Shown piece by piece: positions 1-11,048 of a stretch of 64,000 nucleotides of DNA. Under the pieces are notes generated by a model that saw nothing but the letters and a program-made list of their open reading frames with translations, was not told the DNA's origin and did not search any database. The stretch spans positions 7,813,920 through 7,877,919 of the forward strand of contig CM062292.1 in assembly GCA_031216915.1 (NCBI GenBank). Reading direction: 5' to 3'. A program made the translations under genes and the position numbers. The stretch comes from Pictodentalium vernedei. Lineage: Eukaryota; Mollusca; Scaphopoda; Dentaliida; Dentaliidae. The number at the start of each line of letters is the position of its first letter. The first letter of the stretch is position 1.

Positions 1-1592
1 ACTGGGTTGGAAAATGACCGCGGTCAATAAAGACTACGTCGATTTTGTCCAGTCACAATCACAGACTTATCTCGAAACGCACGTGGACGACTAAAATCTG
101 AACTAAAAATCGGGAAAAATGGTGGCGTCCGGGATCGACATCGGTGCTCACAAACTATGTGGTATTGAGGCCGAACCGGACTTCAGATCGAGTGCCATCA
201 CCAATAACTACTGTCGTGGACGACACTAATGTCTGGAAAACTGGCGACAATATGAATATACGCAAGACATTGGAGATCATCAAATCACTACTCTACCAGA
301 TCCCCTACTCATGATGGATGGCTGCACTCTGTTTTCGGTGGTGGTAAAAAGAAAATACGCGAGACAGTTAATAGACAGTTAATAATGAAATGGGCAGAAG
401 AGAGTGGTGCGTTAGATTCCGGTAAATCAGAATTATCCCTCCTGTACGGAGGAAATGGACATCTACACAGTAATATTGGTTATCCCATGCCAATCGGGGG
501 AGAAATCATCTGAATGAGTTTGACTTCTACCAACGTGACGAACAGAGTGGTCGCTAATATCGTGGTGAATGGTGTAGGAAACGAAAAAGTCAGAGAATCA
601 ATCTTCAAGTTTGAACGTATTCGCCACACCGTTTCCTGTCAAACTGGAAGATAGAATGAATTTCGAAACCGTTTCGTTTAATCCGCAAGTTGCGAGTTAT
701 AAGTTTGCATTTTAAAGTTCCACTGGAGAACCCATTCATCTCCCACCGGAACCACTCTCTCTCTCTCTCTCCTTGTGTTCTACGATGATTTCAGGTACGA
801 CTACTTTTAACACCAATGTTTCGTTCGTCTAATAAAAAAAATCTAAATATTTTAAACGAGTTATTAAAATGATCAATTTTTTTCAGCATTTTATAAATAA
901 AACATATTTCTTAATTATTCTTCCCCTCTTAGCTCGTTCATTTTGAAAATGCTTACATGTTTATACTAAACCGCTCTATAAAGCGTACGCCATAGCTCAT
1001 CTTTCCGAATGACATATGACAAAAAAAGCCTAAAATTTGAAATGACATAAAAACATGAAGAAGGGCGATAAACTAAAAAAAACTAAAAAAAACGGGGATC
1101 TTCTCTTCAATTTTTTATTATACCACCCCCCCCCCCCCCCCCCATAACTCACCCCAGTTAGCGGGAAACCTGTTGAAAATTTTTCTAGGACGCCAACACA
1201 ATTTTAAATGTAGTCTTTGTGGAGATTATATTCCCCAAATTTTTGAAAAGCTGAGGCTGAAAAAGAAATTTAAAATAAAAGGTATATAAAAAACGTAATA
1301 TCGCTGGCATTTGGTGAGTAAATTTGAAATAAAAAAATAAACTTGCACGATTTCAAATAACAAGAAACCAGTGTGTGATGTTTGACAACTGAGTCATTTA
1401 TAAAAACGGAGCTACTCGAATCACAAGAAAGCGTTTTCAATGAGAACTATCCAAAATGGATTGATGATGAAAAAATAGGCCCGGTGGTATTAATGTTATA
1501 CCAAGTGCTTTGACAGGAACTAAAATGAATAGAACTGTCACTTGATTTCACCTTTATCACCTTTAGTGAAATATGATTCTTGATGTTTTGAA
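1..1592. other. No gene recognised
   Basis: No convincing coding region is seen on either strand. The stretch holds a short CT microsatellite near 757-772, an A-rich run near 1070-1090 and an uninterrupted 18-base C tract at 1126-1143. A few short open stretches in the first 650 bases may be a decayed repeat, but they match nothing I recognise. Confidence 0.5.
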
Positions 1593-1835
1593 GACCAGGG
1601 CCTAATACTATAAAACTTTTACAATTGTATTTTCTAGAATTATATTTTATAGTTATGAATTTAAATGAGTTAAAACGGACCATTAACATATTTGAAGATG
1701 TGGCAATTTGCCAGTTGGCAAATTGCTATATCTTTTAAAATGCTAGTGATTCAATTCAGTCATTTATATTAATGAGTAGAAAATACAATTCTAGAAAATA
1801 CAATTGTAAAAGTTTTATAGTATTGGTCCTTGGTC
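1593..1835. repeat. Foldback (long inverted repeat) element, copy 1
   Basis: The two halves are inverted copies of each other. The left side contains CTATAAAACTTTTACAATTG followed by a TTTTCTAGAAT stretch. The right side has the reverse complement, near-perfect for about 50 bases. The symmetry continues, more degenerate, to a centre at about 1710-1716 with TTTGCCAGTTGGCAAA. This is the form of a foldback or MITE-type non-autonomous element. A weaker, related copy lies at 60280-60494. The ORF read across it is a by-product of the repeat. Confidence 0.65.
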
Positions 1836-3229
1836 GTCTCAAACGTCGCAGTTTTAAATATATTTGAGCAACATTAGCGGTGTACTTTTTCAGCTATCGT
1901 TTGACACGTCTGTGGAATTTGAGTGGTATAATATTTTGTATTTCTTGAGTTCTATAAACAACAAGGAAGGGAACGTTTGTCCGTCGAGTAAAAACTGAAT
2001 ACTTTTTAAATATGGTGTTTACCTGAGAGTATTTCTCAAATATTTCAAGAATGAAGAAGAATGAACGTTCAACAAGTGGACAAATATTAAACGTTCATGA
2101 AGAAATCCTCAAACTGACGTTATCTTGGGTAAAGGTTCAAATTTGAAATTGTAACAAATGCATTTAGTGGAGCCGCCATGAAGGTAAAAGTGTTTGAAGT
2201 CACACAGCTGTGTGTATTCTTTATGCGGAGTGGTGCATTATTGAAAATCTGCATTTCCAAAGAGAAATGTACAAAATAACGCCCAAAATGGAAGTGACGT
2301 CAAAAGATAAAAAATGACGACAAATAAAAAAAAAAAACAAACAAACAAAAAAAAAACTGTTGTCTCCTAATTTTTTAAGCTTTAGCGTTACAACGGACTA
2401 GAATGTTAAAAAATCCGACTCATTTTGATTTTTGATCGCATGATTCTCTTATGACGTCACCTCAGAGTTTGCCATAAGGGTTGGAATTTCATAGAACGTT
2501 GCCAGATTTTTTATTTATTGGAGATTATATTCCGAAAATTTCAAAAGACTGAGCTTCAAAATTAGGCTGAAACGTAAAGATAGGAAAAAAAAATTAAAAA
2601 AAGAAAGAAAAAAATAGATGAATAAACTTAAATTATCATCACTGACGTCAGTGACGAAATTTTAATTCCAAAAAGTGTGCACAATTTTAGATGCCCATAA
2701 AATGGTGTTTGAACTTTCATATCTGTGTAATATATAGTTTATATAATTGCGGAGATAATGGAATCACTAAAGTAGCGTATTTACTGAAAATAGCTTGAAC
2801 TTTAAAGTGACGTAAAAAGGAATATCGAAAAATAAACAAAGAAAACTACTCCTATATTTATACTAATTTTTTTTTGAAAATCGGCCGACATTAAACTTTT
2901 TGTGACATTGACGTGAATTACGTCCACCGAAAATGTGGCTACGATAACCGTTGATAATTTGACGGGTCAGAACCACTTCTTTAGACAGGGGTTTTGATGG
3001 AGATGATATACCTAAAACATGAAGTAAGTTGGTTTCATACAGGAGTTGTTGTTCAAAGATAGAGAAAAAACGTTAACGGTGACATTATTTTGGATAAAAG
3101 TGGGATATCAGAAAACGAATTCCTTATTGTATAATTAGAAGTAACCATAAATATGTGTACCGAATGTTTTTCTATAACTTCGTTGCATGACTTAATTACT
3201 GAATAGATGCATAGATCCGCGACGGAAAG
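1836..3229. other. No gene recognised
   Basis: AT-rich DNA with several A-rich runs (for example 2325-2355 and 2585-2610). No coding region, RNA gene or clear repeat is recognised. Confidence 0.45.
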
Positions 3230-4085
3230 GTGCAATCTGTGTGGTAATGCTGAGGAGATCCGAAATGGGGTACGAGCTATGAGGTAATGCTGAGGATATC
3301 CGAGGAGAAGGAGGTACGATCTGTGTTGTAATGCCGAGGAGATCCGAGGAGAAGGAGTAGGAGCTATGCTGTAATGCCGAGGGAATCTGAGGAGATGGGG
3401 TGGAGTACGCGCTGTGCCGTAATGATGAGGGAATCTGAGGAGAAAGGGTACGTACTGTGTTGTAATTCTGAAGGGGTTCGAGGAGAAAGAGTAGGAGCTG
3501 TATGGCAGTGCGGAGGGAATCCGAGGACCTGAGGAACAAACTGTGGGGTAATGCTGAGGGATCCGAGGAGAAAGTCACAAACTATGTAGTGATACTGGGG
3601 GATCCGAGGAGTAGGGTACAAACTGTGTGGTAATGCTGAGGGCTATCCTAGGAGAAAGGGTACTTACAGAGGGGACAATCATGGTGGGATCCGAGGAGAA
3701 AGGGTACGGACCGTGTGGTAATGCTGAGGGAATCCCAGGAGAAAAAGTATAAACCACTGGTAAAGCTGAGGGGAATCTGAAAAGGAAGGGCACGAGCTGT
3801 GTCGTAATTCTGAGGGAATACGAGGAGAAAGGTACTAACTGTATGGTAATGCTGAGGGATTCCCAGGAGAAAAAGTACAAACCAGTGGTAATGCTGAGGG
3901 GATCCGAGGAGAAAGGGCACGAGCTGTGTGTTAATGTTGAGGGGATCCGAAGAGAAAGGGTAGTAACTGTGTGGGTATGGACTATGTGGCAATGCTGAGG
4001 GGATCCGAGGGAAAAGAGTACGTATTGTGGATAATTCTGAAGATATTTGAGAAAAAAGGGTACGTACGAGCTGTGTAGCATATCA
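3230..4085. repeat. Degenerate minisatellite, about 43-bp unit
   Basis: About 19 diverged tandem units run through the segment. Each carries a core like GTAATGCTGAGGGGATCCGA followed by GGAGAAAGGGTACGA and a CTGTGTG end. Spacing of the GTAATGCTGAG core is mostly 40-47 bases, with a few longer gaps. Several overlapping minus-strand reading frames rich in Ser, Pro, Thr and Leu are open here only because the unit lacks stops. They are not taken as genes. Confidence 0.8.
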
Positions 4086-4098
4086 AAAAGGAGCACTT

Positions 4099-4530
4099 GT
4101 GAATTCTGACAAACGTCGCTGCAAATTATATACTTTTATGCCGGATACAAAAGGCGAATTTTCGTCGGAACAAACAAAACATCACTACCAAATTCGCAGC
4201 TTCCTCCATTGTGATTCACGTAATGTGGTTTATCTTATCACTTGTAATTGCTGTCGAAAGCAGAATGTTGGTGAAACTCAGAATCCATTCCGTAAACGAG
4301 CTACACAGTACAAACTTGATATTAAAACACAATTGTGATACTCCAGCAGCAGAACATTTCAATCTTCCTGGCCATTCATTAGAAAATTTCGGAATTCACC
4401 AGACTGAGCAACCACCTATTAAAGAGACCGAGTCGGAAACAAACGATTACAGAAAACAAAGAGAAACTTTCAGGGTCGACTGTTTTCAAACACTCTGGTC
4501 CTTCGGAATAAATAAGTCTTGAAGGTAAAA
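4099..4530 (+). pseudogene. Penelope-like element fragment with GIY-YIG endonuclease domain (copy 1)
   Basis: The translation carries the C-terminal endonuclease signature of Penelope-like retroelements. It has a CDSRNVVYLITCNCC segment (the GIY-YIG start with its cysteines), a VGETQNPFRKR segment, and after a frameshift an AEHFNLPGHS segment. The family's endonuclease nicks target DNA for reverse transcription. The reverse transcriptase part is missing upstream, where the minisatellite ends abruptly. The frame breaks near 4335, so the copy is dead. The last 343 bases are duplicated in tandem immediately downstream. Confidence 0.8.
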
Positions 4531-4873
4531 CCAAATTCGCAGCTTCCTCCATTGTGATTCACGTAATGTGGTTTATATTATCACTTGTAATTGCTGTCGA
4601 AAGCAGAATGTTGGTGAAACTCAGAATCCATTCCGTAAACGAGCTACACGGCACAAACTTGATATTAAAACACAATTGTGATACTCCAGTAGCAAAACGT
4701 TTCAATCTTCCTGGCCATTCATTAGAAAGTTTCGGAATTCACCAGACTGAGCAACCACCTATTAAAGAGACCGAGTCGGAAACAAACGATTACAGAAAAC
4801 AAAGAGAAACTTTCAGAGTCGACTGTCTTCAAACACTCTGGTCCTTCGGAATAAATAAGTCTTGAAGGTAATT
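4531..4873 (+). pseudogene. Penelope-like GIY-YIG fragment, tandem copy 2
   Basis: This is a 343-base direct copy of 4188-4530, nearly identical with a handful of substitutions. It carries the same NVVYIITCNCC and AKRFNLPGHS regions and the same frame break. Homology stops at about 4870, just after the shared TCTTGAAGGTA. It begins inside the endonuclease domain, so this is a local segmental duplication and not a second insertion. Confidence 0.8.
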
Positions 4874-4936
4874 CGAAAATCATTCCATCATTCCATTCAC
4901 TCTTATAACAGAAATAATGTCGAAAGTTTCAAAATA

Positions 4937-5290
4937 TACTGAGATAAATAAGAAAGTGTAATGGAAACAAATGTGAAAAAATAGCATAAATGATGAAATA
5001 TAATAGTTCTAATGTTGCACGTTTGTGGACAAGAAGTCGTGCAAAGAGTTTAATGACATGTTGTTGTTGTCCACCCAACCATATACAATTTCGATACGGA
5101 TTTCAAAATAGCACGTGCTACCCGAGAATGTCAAACTGAATGGGTGACCGTCGATTTTCTTTGCGTTATGTTGTGCTAGAGAGACTGGGTTATTGAGAAA
5201 ACACGCTAGTTTTTGTCTTCTGATATTTCAAAAAATGCCAAGATTAACCGAAAATCAGAGGTTGCGTGCCACTGGTAAGCACGATGTTTA
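4937..5290 (+). mobile_element. Tc1-like transposon, truncated 5-prime copy
   Basis: The segment is collinear with 5491-5800 of the neighbouring Tc1-like element. It starts with an inverted-repeat-like TACTGAGATAAATAAGAAAG, continues through TAATAGTTCTAATGTTGCAC and GTGCAAAGAGTTTAATGACA, and reaches the same transposase start (ATGCCAAGATTAACCGAAAA at 5235). Homology ends shortly after the first dozen codons, next to a 15-base C tract at 5302-5316. Only the left end of this copy survives. Confidence 0.7.
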
Positions 5291-5415
5291 ATACGATGTT
5301 TCCCCCCCCCCCCCCCAACCCCTGACATAAAAGGAGATGAACAAAGACACACCAAAAGACTTCAAGAAAAACAACATAAGGTCTGTGCTGATCGACAAAA
5401 TGGTTTAAAAACAAT

Positions 5416-5491
5416 ATATCGTCCCCTAAGTTCCAATGTGTTCTATGTGCCTACTGGCACATAGAACACATTGGAACTCAGGAGACGATAT
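5416..5491. repeat. 76-bp perfect-loop hairpin element, copy A
   Basis: Two 36-base arms (5416-5451 and 5456-5491) are reverse complements at 34 of 36 positions around a 4-base TACT loop. The outer end reads ATATCGTC. The same 36-4-36 layout with the same outer end recurs at 52744-52819. It lies between the truncated and the full Tc1-like copies and abuts the latter's TA target site. Confidence 0.85.
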
Positions 5492-6899
5492 GCTGAGTCA
5501 ATAAGGAAAGTATAATAGAAAAAAATGTAACAAAAATAGCATAAAGGATGAAATATAATAGTTCTAATATTGTATGTTTGTGGACAACAAGTCGTGCAAA
5601 GAGTTTAATGACATGTTGTTGTTGTCCACCCAACCGTATACAATTTTGCTATGGATTTCATAATAGCACGTGCTACCCGAGAATGTCAAAATGAATGGGT
5701 GTCGGACGATTTGAGAAACACGCTAGTTTTTGTCTTCATACATTTTAAAAAATGCTAAGGATAACCGAAAATCAGCGGTTTCGTGACATTGGTGTGCATG
5801 AGGCTGGGATACCTCCATATGAGGTCGTCGCTGAGCTCGGAGTCACTGTGGCCACTATTTACCGCCTCAGCGGAAGGCGTAGAACCACTGGATCTACTGC
5901 CAAACGACCGCGTTCATTCGGCCAAGAGTTACAACCCCCAGCACAAGACCGACACATCAGGACGTCTCTCTTGCGGCATCGCTTCCTTCCGGCGACGAGG
6001 ACAACAGCAATTACTCCTGGTAGAACTAACAATAGAATCAGACCAATCCTTACCCAATGTCATCGTACCGTCCGAATGGAATGGATACGTCAGCGTGTTT
6101 GCTGGACTCAGCAGCGTTGGCGCACAGTTATTTTTAGTGATGAATTACAATTTTGTCTACGACGCGCTGATAGTAGGGCAAGAGTGTTTCGCCGATGAGG
6201 AGAACGGTGGTTTTCTGATGCTTGCGTGCGGGAATGCGACCGTTTCGGCGGGGGTAGTGTAATGGTTTGGACAGGAATTTCATTGCACCATCGAACGGAG
6301 TTGATCTTCATCGATGGTAATCTGAATGGACAGCGATATAGGGACGAAATTCTTAAACGCTGCTGTTGTCCCGTTGTTCAACGCTAACGTCGGATTGCAG
6401 TTATTCCAGCAAGACAATGCCCGATGTCACATGACGCGTATCTGTCGTGACTTTCTTGAGGAGAAGAGCATCGAACTTCTTCCCTGGCCCCCACTTTGGC
6501 AAGATTTGTCGCCAGTAGAGAATCTTTGGGATCAAATGGACCGTCGGGTACGACTTCATGATCTTCCGACGTTTGGCGTTATGTTCCAAGAGAGGAGTGG
6601 AACGCAATACCACAGGGTGACAAACAGAGACTTGTCATGTCCAGGCGTGTTCGATGTGATCAAAGAGGCAAACAATGGACAGGCACGCTATTGACTGTGT
6701 GTGTGAGCTTTTCATTTCACCCCATGTCTGAATTGCCACGTCCTGACGTGACGCTGGCAACAGTAAGAACATGAAATTATGCAAATTCGTACAGCTAGAC
6801 TCGGAATATGAAGTTACAATAATTTGTTTGGGATTAAAGTCGATAATACTGGAAAAAATGCTCCTCGAAGTTTATTATACTTTCACTTGTGACTCAGTA
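5491..6899 (+). mobile_element. Tc1/mariner-like DNA transposon (decayed)
   Basis: The element is bounded by TA dinucleotides at 5489-5490 and 6900-6901. The left end TGCTGAGTCAATAAGGAAAG pairs with the inverted right end (TACTGAGTCACAAGTGAAAG read on the minus strand), giving imperfect terminal inverted repeats of about 30 bases. One transposase gene lies inside. The length of about 1.4 kb is normal for the family. Target duplication of TA is characteristic of Tc1/mariner. Confidence 0.8.
5752..6694 (+). pseudogene. Tc1-like transposase, frameshifted
   Basis: An N-terminal helix-turn-helix region (MLRITENQRFRDIGVHEAG, then a GVTVATIYRL helix) precedes an arginine-rich linker containing PAQDRHIR. 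The catalytic core is recognisable in pieces: WRTVIFSDE with the first Asp near residue 130, FGGGSVMVW near 6245-6270, QQDNARCH with the second Asp near 6410-6430, and LSPVENLWD with the Glu near 6508-6530. This matches the DDE layout of Tc1 transposases, which cut and paste at TA sites. Frame changes near 6200-6330 and odd residues (Cys for Pro in NARPH) show it is dead. The start chosen is the ATG shared with the truncated upstream copy. Confidence 0.85.
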
Positions 6900-6901
6900 T
6901 A

Positions 6902-8149
6902 CTAAAAGAGGAATTTAATTTGGTGAATTCAAAATTGTCAGTTCAACTAAACGAAGACCAGTCATCGCCTATAAAAAAACCCTGAAGCCTGCGAAATCTG
7001 CTCGTTAGGGTCAATAATGAACCCATCGGGGAATATAATAAACTTCAGCTTTTGCCAGTGAGGTTCACCATTTTTCTTTTTCTCTTTCTTCAATTCTGTC
7101 AAAAACGTTGTCCAGGCGGCCAGTATGGCCCATTTAAAACACAACAAGAATATAAAAAAATTTTTAAAAAACTTTTCAGATGTTTGTGATCCGAGGATGG
7201 GGGTGGGGGCGGGGGCGCCGAAATCCCTTCTAAATTTGCCCTGTCGATGCAGTTCCCGGTCTTGACTGGACAGTGCATGGGCGGGAAGAGATGGGCGGGT
7301 GAATTGGACATTTGGTCCTTGGGCGAGGCTCACTGGTCTCAAAATATCATTATCAAGTGGCATACAAAAAATTAAAAAGGTTTTTCAGTAAACATCTGTC
7401 CCGTTGTGTTTTTTTGCGGTTTAAAATACTGAATAACTTATTTATATTCACTCACACAACGTGTTATTGTACATTCATTTATTTATTTATTCATTTGTTT
7501 AATGTTACTTGCAGGATATCATATCCGCAATATTGGTATAAAATCACATACGACCGATCGTTCGTACCTTTGGTGTTCCATTTGGAGGGCTTACATCCAA
7601 GCATAGGTTACTAGCACTTATTTTGAAGGAAAACCGTGTGACCGTTAACAAAACCAACTCTACTTCCAGGCCTTCCTATGGATAATGGTATTGACCATGG
7701 GATACACAAACACACAGTTTACATAACACGACACAGATAGCGTGTTGTTGCGGAATAGAAGGAAAAACGTTTATCGATCTATGATCATAAAGTTTGATTT
7801 CCACGTTGTGATTACTGGGAGTTCTGTGAGGATCGACCAGCCCGTAGCGTTTTGTGTTTCCTTACCACACGATATCAGACACATGCTCCAGATTCTGGAT
7901 TCAGTAACTTCACGAACTTGTCGTGTACATCAGAACGAAGACCAGTTTCCAATTATCTACTATTTTATTTAAACTCAGCAAGCAATTATCATAATAATGC
8001 GCGACTAAGCTGTCGTTGTCTCTGGCATAAAAATTTACAGTTAACAAACAAAGTTCATTCCTTCAAATCGTAGTGGCGGCATCCAGGGTTTCTTCTTGTA
8101 TAGTTCGATTTTCATTCATCAGGAGCCCAGAGACAACTTGTCTAAGCAG
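6902..8149. other. No gene recognised
   Basis: Short ORFs on both strands overlap one another and show no motif. A G-rich stretch lies at 7195-7220 and a short (TTTA)n run at 7480-7496. The lectin exon downstream implies upstream exons of that gene may lie in or before this stretch, but none could be identified. Confidence 0.4.
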
Positions 8150-8630
8150 TCAGAAATTGGTGCTTATATACACCAAATTTCTGATGCAATACTTGGGGTA
8201 CGTGACGACCGTCGACAGTTTCTCTCTGACCTCAGGGAAACTAAGGGAACGTCCCCTGACGTGGCGGTCGCCATTTTGTAGACTCTTATACTGCCATGCA
8301 GACTGTCGGTCAGTCTGCATGCAGTCCATGAAATCTCAGCTCTCAAATAGTATTCCACCGGGCGCCAGTTAACCGGTGGAATGTCCCGGTGACTGGTGCT
8401 AAAATGCAATGCAGCATCCCCAGTTCAATGGGGAGTTTCACCAGGTACAAGTTATGATTTGTCAGACAGTTCGAACACCAACATCCCAGTAATACTGCCG
8501 AATGTTACTGTCCCATCTGTCAACAAATCCTAAAATGTTACTGCTTGTTGACAATATTGGCTTGCAAAGGTATGCCTGATATTGTCAACAGAACATCTGG
8601 TGTGTACCCACAGAGTACGCCTGTACTCTG
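8150..8630. repeat. Cluster of consecutive stem-loops
   Basis: Five separate hairpins follow one another in under 500 bases. They are 8150-8184 (TCAGAAATTGGTG and its near complement), 8295-8321 (CATGCAGACTG, perfect 11-bp arms), 8352-8382 (ATTCCACCGG, perfect 10-bp arms), 8546-8590 (TGTTGACAATAT, perfect 12-bp arms) and 8611-8630 (CAGAGTAC, perfect 8-bp arms). Smaller palindromes lie between them. No coding is evident. It could be a decayed composite of foldback elements or a structured RNA. The sequence alone does not decide. Confidence 0.6.
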
Positions 8631-8697
8631 GTCGCCAGTTTCATACAATTCTATATAATTTAGTTGTCATGTTCCAATCTATTCCAAAACTATGGAG

Positions 8698-8703
8698 GTA
8701 AGT
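8698..8703 (+). promoter_or_regulatory. Candidate splice donor upstream of the lectin exon
   Basis: ATGGAG followed by GTAAGT is a consensus 5-prime splice site about 400 bases upstream of the lectin exon acceptor. A preceding TATATAATTTAG at 8653-8664 could act as an acceptor for a 33-base mini-exon (8665-8697). That mini-exon would end one base into a codon only in one of three frames. The phase fit to 9105 is possible but weak evidence, so no exon is called. Confidence 0.25.
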
Positions 8704-9104
8704 TAAAAAGTTAAATAAACTTGAGTCTACTGAAGTCTCAAATACAAACCCCAAGAGCTCGAGCTCTTACCCGAGCTGACAAGCTTAATTAACCCATGTG
8801 GGCTCACTTCACAACAGTGTCCGTGCTCAAAAACGCCTATATCATACAAATGAACTCCATTTTCAAAAAACAATATTGCGAATGTGGAATAGGATAACGT
8901 TTGATTGTTTCTTTCAGACATTCCCTCACGCATTGTTAAAAAAAAAGAATGCGAAATAAACTTCAGAAGTACAAGGTTACTTAATCAAGTGGGTTTTGTT
9001 ATTTGTTTTAAAATACTTTTTTTCAAATATAAATAAATTTCGGGAAATTTCTCACCTGTGTATATATGTATTTTGGACCGTTATGTAGGTTGGATTTTTT
9101 TCAG

Positions 9105-9320
9105 CATCCAGAAGTGCATGTCCTACCAACAGGGACTATTCACAGTGGACTTACACAGACATGACCCTTTGCTTAAGATACAGTTTGACACCAGTATTAA
9201 ATCAACAGGATGCCAAGAACAAATGTTGCAAAGATGGAGGACATCTTGTATTGATTGAAAGTGATAACATGAGATTACATCTTACTGATGCCGTACAGAG
9301 TATGGGTGCACCTCTTGATG
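9105..9320 (+). CDS. C-type lectin domain, N-terminal-half exon
   Basis: After a polypyrimidine tract and AG at 9103-9104, one frame reads the first half of a C-type lectin-like domain. It opens with SACPTNRDYSQWTY, and the domain cysteine sits in LCLRYS. NQQDAKNKCCKDGGHLVLIE is the helix-2 region (the family's dA...C...GGhLv.I pattern), followed by an SDNMRLHLTDAV stretch. The exon ends at a GTAATG donor. It is 216 bases, entered after the first base of a codon and left after the first base, so it is phase 1-1. Such domains bind carbohydrates or proteins extracellularly and are often immune recognition molecules in invertebrates. The longest open frame here is a different, meaningless one. 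The matching second half is at 53694-53905. Confidence 0.75.
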
Positions 9321-9605
9321 GTAATGTGTGACCTTTTATTACACACCTTTTACTTTTCCTCAAATTCCATATTTTTATGTACATGCGGAATAGTGTCCCA
9401 TGTGGCTTTCCGATAACATAATGTTTTACCACCTAACGCCACGAGTCCATCAAAAGAACTAAATCATTTTTAGTTTTTGTTTCTGTTTCAAGCAGACGAT
9501 CAATAAATAAAAACAGTTTTCAAAATTGAAATTTTCTATGTGTGATTTTTTTAATTTAAATAAATGGATTCTGTATTATAGAGGCATGTAATAAACACAA
9601 AATGC

Positions 9606-9742
9606 CACGATATGTGAATGCGTTCGTCAATACGAATCTCGTGCCATCGCGGAAGGATATAGAACTCGAGGCTGCGCCTCTTGTTGTATCATTCCGTGTC
9701 GGCACTTGTGTCGCTTATTGGCGAATGCATCCACACATTGTG
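9606..9742. repeat. Foldback element abutting the provirus
   Basis: An imperfect inverted repeat is centred on GAGGCTGCGCCTC at 9668-9680. The right arm contains GTATCATTCCGTGTCGGCAC and GCTTATTGGCGAATGCAT. The left arm carries their diverged complements (ATGCGTTCGTCAATA, GTGCC, CGGAAGGATATAGA). The arms match in blocks over about 65 bases. It ends within two bases of the provirus target site, so the provirus inserted at or beside its right end. Confidence 0.6.
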
Positions 9743-9747
9743 ACGTT

Positions 9748-10884
9748 TGTGGCACAGTAGAGTGGTTAATGGATCGATAAGGCCGCGATCGTTGCACCCC
9801 AGTCGTCTAGTGGATTTTAGTTCGGACTCAAGAATGTTTGTTCTTGGGAGGAAGTAAGTAAACACTCCCCCACATGTAAGCTTTAAGAAAATGTATGAAG
9901 TAATGGGTCAAAACCAAGTTCGTGGTTACTCTTGAAACATTCAGCATGGATTCCTCGGGAACACTTCAGCTGGACATGGGTAAAGTCAAACACAGAAGAG
10001 TACTTACAATTTCTTTGTAATATATTTTACTTAATTAAATCATAGCGCCCTACACTTGTAAAAAGACTCTGATGCAAAACAAAATTTCAGATACACGTTC
10101 ACTGAAGAAAATAAAGTCGACCAAGTGTTACTGAGAAGCAGGAATTCTTTCCACCATTCGTGTGCTCTGCATCACAGAAGTTCGGTCAGGAAACTGACTT
10201 CCTGCGGCAATCACTTTGCTTATAATATCCAAATTCCAAACTATTCTGTCAAAAGATAGTTCATCGGACCAGATGTTGACCAGGTGTGTGAATTGGATTC
10301 CCAACCCTCAGCAGTAATTCTGTATAACCCTGTTGTAACCGGCCAGACGCCATTGCGTGTGCTGTATTAAGAGATAGCTCTCCCTCCTTTAAAAGTGAAC
10401 AGCCAGTATACTGCTAAAATTGCCGAGTCTTAATCTTGAGAACCATTACTTTATTATCAGCGGTGAGTTACAGCAAAAACACCCGTGTTCGATACTTACA
10501 TCATGCCATACTCCTGACACGACATAATTAAGACTTAATAACAAGGAAACAACTATTAACCTGTCACCGTGACGTATGGTATATGGTCAGATAGGTATTT
10601 GTAATCGGCATAGAGATGAAATTGCTTATTATGTATCTCTTAATGGGAGGTCGTAAATACCAATGACCTGTACTCGACACCCGTATTATTTACGAACAGC
10701 TAAAATATTAGTTTTGCTTCTTCTGAGTAAGATATGTTTCTCAGTGAAAGAATTTCATGAATGTAAAATCATACTTTACACACAAACGAAATTATATAGT
10801 CCGCACTTGGGACCCCCTCCCTTTGGGTATGAGGAAAAACTCTACACTCATCAATAAGGACACACGGGAGGGCATTATGTGACA
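9748..10884 (-). repeat. Provirus 3-prime LTR
   Basis: On the minus strand it begins TGTCACATAATGCCC at 10884 and ends GCCACA at 9748, giving the TG...CA ends of an LTR. It is collinear with 25392-26362, with about 25 differences in a compared stretch of some 480 bases. It is longer than its partner because about 157 bases (roughly 10044-10200) are absent from the other LTR. Extra bases are also present near 9761-9782. The ORFs crossing its edge are not genes. Confidence 0.9.
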
Positions 10885-10893
10885 ATCCTCCCC
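10885..10893 (-). promoter_or_regulatory. Polypurine tract
   Basis: Immediately upstream (minus sense) of the 3-prime LTR start the sequence reads TTTTTGGGGAGGAT, then TGTCAC. A purine run in exactly this place is the plus-strand primer site of LTR retroelements. Its position confirms both the LTR border and the direction of transcription. Confidence 0.75.
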
Positions 10894-11048
10894 AAAAAGA
10901 TTCGAACACCAAAGGCTGTGCCGAGGAGTTCGAGTCCAAGAAAGAACTCACATACATGCACCTCTGTATAAAGGGCTTGTCCTGCCTCTCAGTAACTGTG
11001 AAGTATCCAACGTTCTGAAAATAAAAATAAAAATGGATTTTAAGATAA

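Noticed and set aside
3192-4096. Several overlapping Ser/Pro-rich minus-strand ORFs
   Set aside because: They are translations of the 43-bp minisatellite in different frames, with no shared start, domain or codon preference.
9058-9258. ORF overlapping the lectin exon in another frame
   Set aside because: The alternative frame 9105-9320 has the C-type lectin signature, splice sites and matching phase; this one has no motif.
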